Shown piece after piece: positions 5,026-9,125 of a stretch of 9,125 bases of DNA. Within the stretch, counting starts at the first letter, position 1, and the number at the start of each line of letters is the position of its first letter. The stretch lies in contig JBBQBM010000026.1 of the NCBI GenBank assembly GCA_038317375.1, positions 1-9,125 of the forward strand, given 5' to 3'. The DNA is from JBBQBM01 sp038317375. Its GTDB lineage: Bacteria; Patescibacteriota; Saccharimonadia; Saccharimonadales; JAGQMS01. Both the position numbers and the translations under genes were made by a program. The notes under the pieces are model-generated. The model saw nothing but the letters and a program-made list of their open reading frames with translations, ran no database searches and was not told where the DNA came from.

Positions 5026-5910
5026 ATGTACGGCGCCATAGCTGCTAACAAAAGAAAGACAGTCATCATATTGGCTGTCTTCTTTATGTTAGTGGCTGGG
5101 CTGGCGGTTCTGGTTGGGAATATATATGAGGATTATGCCATTACCTCTTTTGTGATGATATTCGCATTTCTTTATGCGCTTTGGGGATTTTTTGGTGCTT
5201 CGAAACTTGCACTTTTAATGAATGGCGCCCAACAAATAGTTAAAGCCGATAACCCTCGACTATGGCGAACTGTCGAGAATCTTACAATCACTTTAGGTAT
5301 GGTTATGCCGAGGGTGTATGTCATTGAAGACAAGGGAATGAATGCTTTTGCTACCGGTCGCGATCCGGCTCATGCCGCCGTTGCGGTTACTTCGGGCCTA
5401 CTCGAAGAGCTTTCAGACACCGAACTCGAGGGTGTTCTGGCGCATGAACTCGGGCATGTAAAGAATTATGATATTAGAGTGAGTATGATTGCATTTGCTT
5501 TGGTTACCGTAGTTGGCCTACTTAGTGATTTTTTTCTGCGGATCAGTTTCTGGGGGGGTAGGAACAATGACAATGATGAAAAGGGCGGCGATCTTTTAGC
5601 AATTATTGGCCTTGTTGCTTTGATTATTTCGCCTATTGTTGCGATGATGCTACAACTTGCTATCAGCCGAAAACGCGAATATTTGGCGGACGCTACTGGA
5701 GCATTAACAACTCGCTACCCAGAAGGTTTAGCAAGTGCTCTTGAAAAGATTAAGAAGAATGGTTCATCACTAAGGCGCCAGAATACTTCCACCGCACATC
5801 TATTTATCGCAAACCCGTTAAAAGGTAAGTCGCTAGCCGGGCTTTTTAGCACCCACCCACCAATCGATGAACGTATTAAGATATTACGGGCTATGGATAA
5901 TAAGGTATGA
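5026..5910 (+). CDS. htpX: M48 family membrane metalloprotease HtpX
   Basis: The 294-residue protein matches HtpX, a zinc protease in the cytoplasmic membrane that degrades misfolded membrane proteins. Two N-terminal membrane segments (about 12-32 and 38-58) are followed by the catalytic domain. The active-site helix is HELGH (H140, E141, H144) and the third zinc ligand is E218 in SRKREYLAD (214-222). Two further hydrophobic stretches lie at about 152-172 and 189-212. The STHPPIDERI motif (275-284) is intact, as is FATGRDP (108-114) ahead of the catalytic helix. The length is typical. The start IAANKRKT (5-12) follows the style of HtpX from Gram-positive and CPR genomes. The gene is 18 bases after lemA with only a weak AGG upstream, and its TGA overlaps the next ATG (ATGA at 5907-5910). 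All catalytic residues are present, so it should be active. Confidence 0.95.
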   Translation: MYGAIAANKRKTVIILAVFFMLVAGLAVLVGNIYEDYAITSFVMIFAFLYALWGFFGASKLALLMNGAQQIVKADNPRLWRTVENLTITLGMVMPRVYVIEDKGMNAFATGRDPAHAAVAVTSGLLEELSDTELEGVLAHELGHVKNYDIRVSMIAFALVTVVGLLSDFFLRISFWGGRNNDNDEKGGDLLAIIGLVALIISPIVAMMLQLAISRKREYLADATGALTTRYPEGLASALEKIKKNGSSLRRQNTSTAHLFIANPLKGKSLAGLFSTHPPIDERIKILRAMDNKV

Positions 5911-6884
5911 AAAAACTAGAACAATCAAAACATCAGACATCACAGAGACGAAACAATAGTGGGGTAAGAAAAAAGCGTTTACCTAAATACCGGAGCTTTA
6001 AACTCCAACAAAAAATAAAGATTAAAAATTACAAGCCATTGCCTACTGCTTGGAGCTTGTGGAAGGTTTCTTTAGAAATGTTCTGGAAGAACAAAAGAAT
6101 AATCGGGCTGTTCTTGCTGGTCTATGCAGTCTTGTACTTAATCTTTGTTCGTGGCCTAAGCGGGGGCATTAACATCGGTGATTTGAAAAATACTTTGAAG
6201 GACAATACTTCCGTAGCATCCGGTTTACTGTCGAGCGTGACTCTTTTTGGGGTTCTTGTATCTACTTCAACTTCTACGACTAGCGAATCAGCTTCAATTT
6301 ATCAAGGAATGTTGCTAATCATAGGCTCGCTAGGGTTTATCTGGTTACTACGACAACTCTCTGGCGACAAGAGTTTGAAGTTGAGGATTCGTGATGCATA
6401 TTACCGCGGCATGCAACCACTAGTGCCTTTTGTGATTGTTCTATTCGTATTGGCCTTGGAGTTTGTCCCCCTAAGTATAGGAGGATTCATTTTGAATGTG
6501 GTGCTAGCCAATAGCTTAACTGGGAGTGGTAGCGAACTCTTCGGAATTTATGTTATCTGTATTCTACTCGGGATACTTTCGCTGTATTTAATAAGCGGCT
6601 CGATCGCTGCGCTATATATCGTCACATTACCCGAAATGGAGCCATTCAAGGCGATTCGAGCATCACACCAGGTTCTCCGCGTTCATCGTTGGTCTGTAGC
6701 GAGGAAGTTTGTAATGCTGGTGCTATTTCTGCTCGCTGCCGGGCTACTAGTATTCATACCTCTTCTTTTGATCATTCCATCGTCCCTAGCCTGGTTGAAT
6801 GAATTCATCTTTTTCGGAGAAATGGTTAGTGGATTCGCTATCTTTCACATATATATGTATAGCCTTTACAAAAGTCTGCTATGA
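5907..6884 (+). CDS. Polytopic membrane protein of unknown function
   Basis: I do not recognise the family. The 325-residue protein begins with about 45 strongly basic residues (many Lys/Arg, no hydrophobic run), so the N-terminus should stay in the cytoplasm. Likely membrane segments are at about 64-82, 132-149, 172-198, 212-239, 267-290 and 300-318. Between the first two is a Ser/Thr-rich stretch (118-130), probably outside. A charged cytoplasmic loop (about 150-170, GDKSLKLRIRDAYYRGM) and an E-P-F-K-A-I-R-A-S helix at 245-253 resemble the short amphipathic repeats seen in glycerophosphodiester phosphodiesterase membrane-domain and related six-helix proteins, but that is only a resemblance. 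Its start overlaps the htpX stop and its stop overlaps the ligA start, both as ATGA, so translation is probably coupled. Position beside lemA and htpX suggests an envelope role; no enzyme motif is visible. Confidence 0.85.
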   Translation: MKKLEQSKHQTSQRRNNSGVRKKRLPKYRSFKLQQKIKIKNYKPLPTAWSLWKVSLEMFWKNKRIIGLFLLVYAVLYLIFVRGLSGGINIGDLKNTLKDNTSVASGLLSSVTLFGVLVSTSTSTTSESASIYQGMLLIIGSLGFIWLLRQLSGDKSLKLRIRDAYYRGMQPLVPFVIVLFVLALEFVPLSIGGFILNVVLANSLTGSGSELFGIYVICILLGILSLYLISGSIAALYIVTLPEMEPFKAIRASHQVLRVHRWSVARKFVMLVLFLLAAGLLVFIPLLLIIPSSLAWLNEFIFFGEMVSGFAIFHIYMYSLYKSLL

Positions 6885-8899
6885 ACCAAGACAACCCAAA
6901 AGCCCGAGTTTCAAAGCTAAAGAAGCTGATAAATGACTATAGATTCCATTATCACGTATTAGATGAGTCGACAATGAGTGAAGCGGCCGCCGATAGCTTA
7001 AAGCACGAGCTAAGTAGTTTAGAAGAAAAGTACCCGGAACTATTAACGGCTGATTCGCCGACACAGCGTGTAGCTGGGAAGGCGCTCAGTAAATTCGTTA
7101 AAGTTGCGCATACCCAACCAATGATCAGCCTAAACGATGTCTTTGATGAGTCCGAGATTGTGGCTTGGTTAAAACGAATTGAGAAATTAACTCCTGAAAA
7201 GATCACAGAGTTCTTTTGCGACATTAAAATGGATGGCCTGGCCTGCTCGTTAATCTACGAAAATGGGATTTTAAGACGAGCTGTTACTCGGGGCGATGGG
7301 AGAGTAGGAGAAGACGTTACAGCCAATATTAAAACTATCAACAATATCCCGTTACAGCTCCGTGAGGCAGAACACCACAAGCAATTCCTAAACGGGCGAA
7401 CCGAAATACGAGGCGAAGTCGTAATGTACAAGAAAGATTTTGAAGCTTTGAACAAAAAACGTCAGTCTGCTAATTTGCCAGTCTTTGCTAACCCCAGGAA
7501 CTTAGCTGCCGGTACGATTCGCCAACTCGATCCAGCTTTAGTTGCCGAGCGACCCTTACATTTTCGCGCCTATGATTTATTACGCACCAACCCAGCGGAA
7601 GTACCAACTTATGCATTTACCTACGGGGCCTTACGGGCACTCGGTATAACCGCTAACTCTCAAGCGGTTGTTGTTAACGACCTGAACAATGTGATGAAGT
7701 TTGTTAAAGAGTGGGATGAAAAACGCCAGCAACTACAGTTCAATACAGACGGATTAGTCGTTAAGGTTAACAATCGTCGACTATATACTGAGCTTGGCGT
7801 AGTAGGGAAAACACCGCGCGGTGCTGTGGCCTATAAGTATGCCGCCGAAGAAGCCACGACTATCCTAAAAGATATCGTTATTAGTATCGGCCGGACAGGT
7901 GCCGCTACACCAGTTGCAGTTTTCGATCCGGTCTCAATTGCTGGTACGACCGTACGGCACGCAAGCCTGCACAACGCCGACGAAATAGAACGTAAAGACA
8001 TTAGGGTCGGGGATACAGTCGTAATATTCAAGGCTGGTGATATCATTCCGCAAGTCGAACGCGTGTTAACTGAACTTCGTCCTAAATCTTCTAAAAAATT
8101 CGAGTACGAGAACGAGTTGAAGCGCCAATATCCAGAACTAGAATTTGAACGCCCGAAAGATGAAGTGGTTTATAGAGTCAAGGGTGCAAGTGGCCCGCTC
8201 CTACTAAAAAAAGGTCTCGAACACTTTGCTAGTAAAGGAGCGCTCGATATAGATTGGCTAGGGGAGAAGAATGTAGTCGCGCTGGTTGACGCCAAACTAG
8301 TCAATGACTTGGCGGATATTTTTACTCTAACTAAAGAGCAGGTTTTGGGATTAGAGAGGTTTGCGGATTTGTCGGCAGAGAACTTGGTTAAAGCAATTCA
8401 AGCTAAGAAAACCACGACATTGCCTCGGTTTATTTTTGGACTTGGTATTCGGCATGTTGGCGAACAAACATCTATCGATCTTGCTGAGCGCTTTAAAATA
8501 CTTAACATGTTAAGTATTTCTACTCTTGAAGACCTAAGAGCCATTAATGGTGTTGGTGAGATAGTCGCTGAATCTATCCTCGCCTGGTTTGCCGACCCCG
8601 ATAACCAAAAGCTACTTCAAAAATTTGAAAAACTTGGAGTCAAGCAAACATTTGTCTCAGCTGCAAAAGGCAAGTTGCATGGCCAAAGCTTCGTGATCAC
8701 AGGCACTCTCGAAACTATGAGCCGTGACGGCGCTGCCAACCGAATTCGGAGTTTAGGCGGCACCTTCCAAACAAGTGTTGCTAAAGGTACGACCTATTTA
8801 GTAATGGGGTCTGAGGCCGGCCAAAGTAAAGCCGACAAAGCTCGAAAGTTAGGCACAGAAGTTATCGACGAGCAGAAACTCGACCAATTGCTAAACTAA
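6881..8899 (+). CDS. ligA: NAD-dependent DNA ligase LigA, lacking zinc-finger cysteines
   Basis: The 672-residue protein has the full LigA layout. It comprises an NMN-binding domain Ia (about 1-70), a nucleotidyltransferase domain with K116 in KMDG (motif I), RGE at 177-179, DGLVVKVN (290-297) and AVAYKY (315-320), an OB fold with ADEIERKDIRVGDTV (366-380) and AGDIIP (385-390), a helix-hairpin-helix region (GLGIRHVGE 520-528; INGVGE 555-560) and a C-terminal BRCT domain (about 598-672). It seals nicks in replication and repair using NAD+. Two oddities stand out. The zinc-finger region (about 400-450) keeps its length but has no cysteine; the only Cys in the protein are C113 and C122. In domain Ia the residues matching E. 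coli D32 and Y35 are E34 and A37, while Y24, H25 and D38 are kept. The start overlaps the previous stop (ATGA). As the only ligase seen, it is probably essential and active. Confidence 0.97.
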   Translation: MNQDNPKARVSKLKKLINDYRFHYHVLDESTMSEAAADSLKHELSSLEEKYPELLTADSPTQRVAGKALSKFVKVAHTQPMISLNDVFDESEIVAWLKRIEKLTPEKITEFFCDIKMDGLACSLIYENGILRRAVTRGDGRVGEDVTANIKTINNIPLQLREAEHHKQFLNGRTEIRGEVVMYKKDFEALNKKRQSANLPVFANPRNLAAGTIRQLDPALVAERPLHFRAYDLLRTNPAEVPTYAFTYGALRALGITANSQAVVVNDLNNVMKFVKEWDEKRQQLQFNTDGLVVKVNNRRLYTELGVVGKTPRGAVAYKYAAEEATTILKDIVISIGRTGAATPVAVFDPVSIAGTTVRHASLHNADEIERKDIRVGDTVVIFKAGDIIPQVERVLTELRPKSSKKFEYENELKRQYPELEFERPKDEVVYRVKGASGPLLLKKGLEHFASKGALDIDWLGEKNVVALVDAKLVNDLADIFTLTKEQVLGLERFADLSAENLVKAIQAKKTTTLPRFIFGLGIRHVGEQTSIDLAERFKILNMLSISTLEDLRAINGVGEIVAESILAWFADPDNQKLLQKFEKLGVKQTFVSAAKGKLHGQSFVITGTLETMSRDGAANRIRSLGGTFQTSVAKGTTYLVMGSEAGQSKADKARKLGTEVIDEQKLDQLLN

Positions 8900-9125
8900 T
8901 AAGCTCATACGCCGAAATGGCCGACGCAAACTGGTGTAGGCGTACGATCTCGTTGCCTTCACTGTGCGGTTCGGCGCTATGGCAAAGCAACCATCCCAGC
9001 ACAAGAGAGGCATACTCTTTGTTAACTAATGCGAGCTGTTGTTTTGTAATCTTTATCTCGGACTTCACGAGATCCATTAAAAACATAGTTTGATCGGCGC
9101 TTTTTAAGCCCCTACCAGCCCAACT
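8862..9125 (-). CDS. Hypothetical protein, C-terminal part, 5'-truncated by window edge
   Basis: The minus-strand frame is open from the window edge (9125) to TAA at 8864-8862, 87 codons, with an internal ATG at 9086. The translation is mostly helical (for example DLVKSEIKITKQQLALVNK, then LVLGWLLCHSAE), with no motif I recognise. It fills a stretch that would otherwise be 226 bases of non-coding DNA, unusual for so compact a region, and no plus-strand frame competes. Against it, the last 38 bases run antisense over the end of ligA, and those final residues (ending VSARR) may be read-through tail. Codon evidence is too short to decide. If real, it belongs to a gene converging on ligA. Confidence 0.45.
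   Translation of the reverse strand, partial: SWAGRGLKSADQTMFLMDLVKSEIKITKQQLALVNKEYASLVLGWLLCHSAEPHSEGNEIVRLHQFASAISAYELISLAIGRVSARR

Noticed and set aside
428..6884. Possible reassigned TGA codon, as in some CPR lineages
   Set aside because: TGA ends the YciI-like gene, paralog 2, htpX and the membrane protein at natural family lengths or in ATGA overlaps, and no gene has an internal TGA.
7831..8046. Minus-strand frame opposite ligA, and similar ones at 6952-7224 and 7255-7455
   Set aside because: All are antisense to conserved LigA motifs; composition is Ser/Ile/Val-rich as expected of antisense frames.
8908..8944. TACGCC...GGCGTA inverted repeat after ligA as a terminator
   Set aside because: Only six pairs around a 25-base loop, no U-tract, and it lies within the probable minus-strand gene.

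Overview
The window looks like a compact chromosomal segment of a small-genome bacterium, most likely a Patescibacteria/CPR lineage such as Candidatus Saccharibacteria. This is inferred from the tight gene packing, moderate GC, the style of the lemA-htpX-membrane protein-ligA block and the divergence of its ligase. It is not proven, since no rRNA or ribosomal protein is present. TGA serves as an ordinary stop in several genes (763, 3660, 5910, 6884), which argues against CPR lineages that read UGA as glycine. I see no insertion sequences, phage genes or CRISPR, and no gene-free stretch exceeds 300 bases.

Layout. (i) 1-763, + strand: the C-terminal part of an endonuclease/exonuclease/phosphatase (EEP) family enzyme, then a small YciI-like protein, probably one operon. 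(ii) 839-3660: two paralogous genes of about 210 codons, both on +, flank a lone sufB on -. The paralogs align without a gap over about 196 residues at about 47% identity by my hand count. Both keep an HxD...H...R set that fits a Fe(II)/2-oxoglutarate oxygenase-type double-stranded beta-helix. Their promoters contain perfect palindromes. (iii) 3694-3876: tRNA-Cys(GCA) and tRNA-Leu(UAA), both with encoded CCA. The tRNA-Cys has a non-canonical T-loop and a matching change in the D-loop. (iv) 3893-4399: a Nudix hydrolase. (v) 4450-8899: a four-gene + strand operon of lemA, htpX, a polytopic membrane protein and ligA, the last three joined by ATGA overlaps or short spacing. (vi) 8862-9125, - strand: the likely 3' end of an unrecognised gene that overlaps the ligA end.

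How the genes relate. sufB (Fe-S cluster scaffold) sits between two predicted non-heme iron enzymes, with a 49-bp divergent promoter region carrying two palindromes. A shared iron or oxygen theme is possible but unproven. lemA and htpX are a common membrane quality-control pair. ligA is probably carried along in the same transcript as a housekeeping gene.

Most unusual points: the uncharacterised oxygenase-like paralog pair around sufB; a LigA that has lost all four zinc-finger cysteines and one NMN-contacting tyrosine; a tRNA-Cys with a rewired elbow; and -10 boxes 7-9 nt before the start codon at up to four genes, suggesting leaderless mRNAs.
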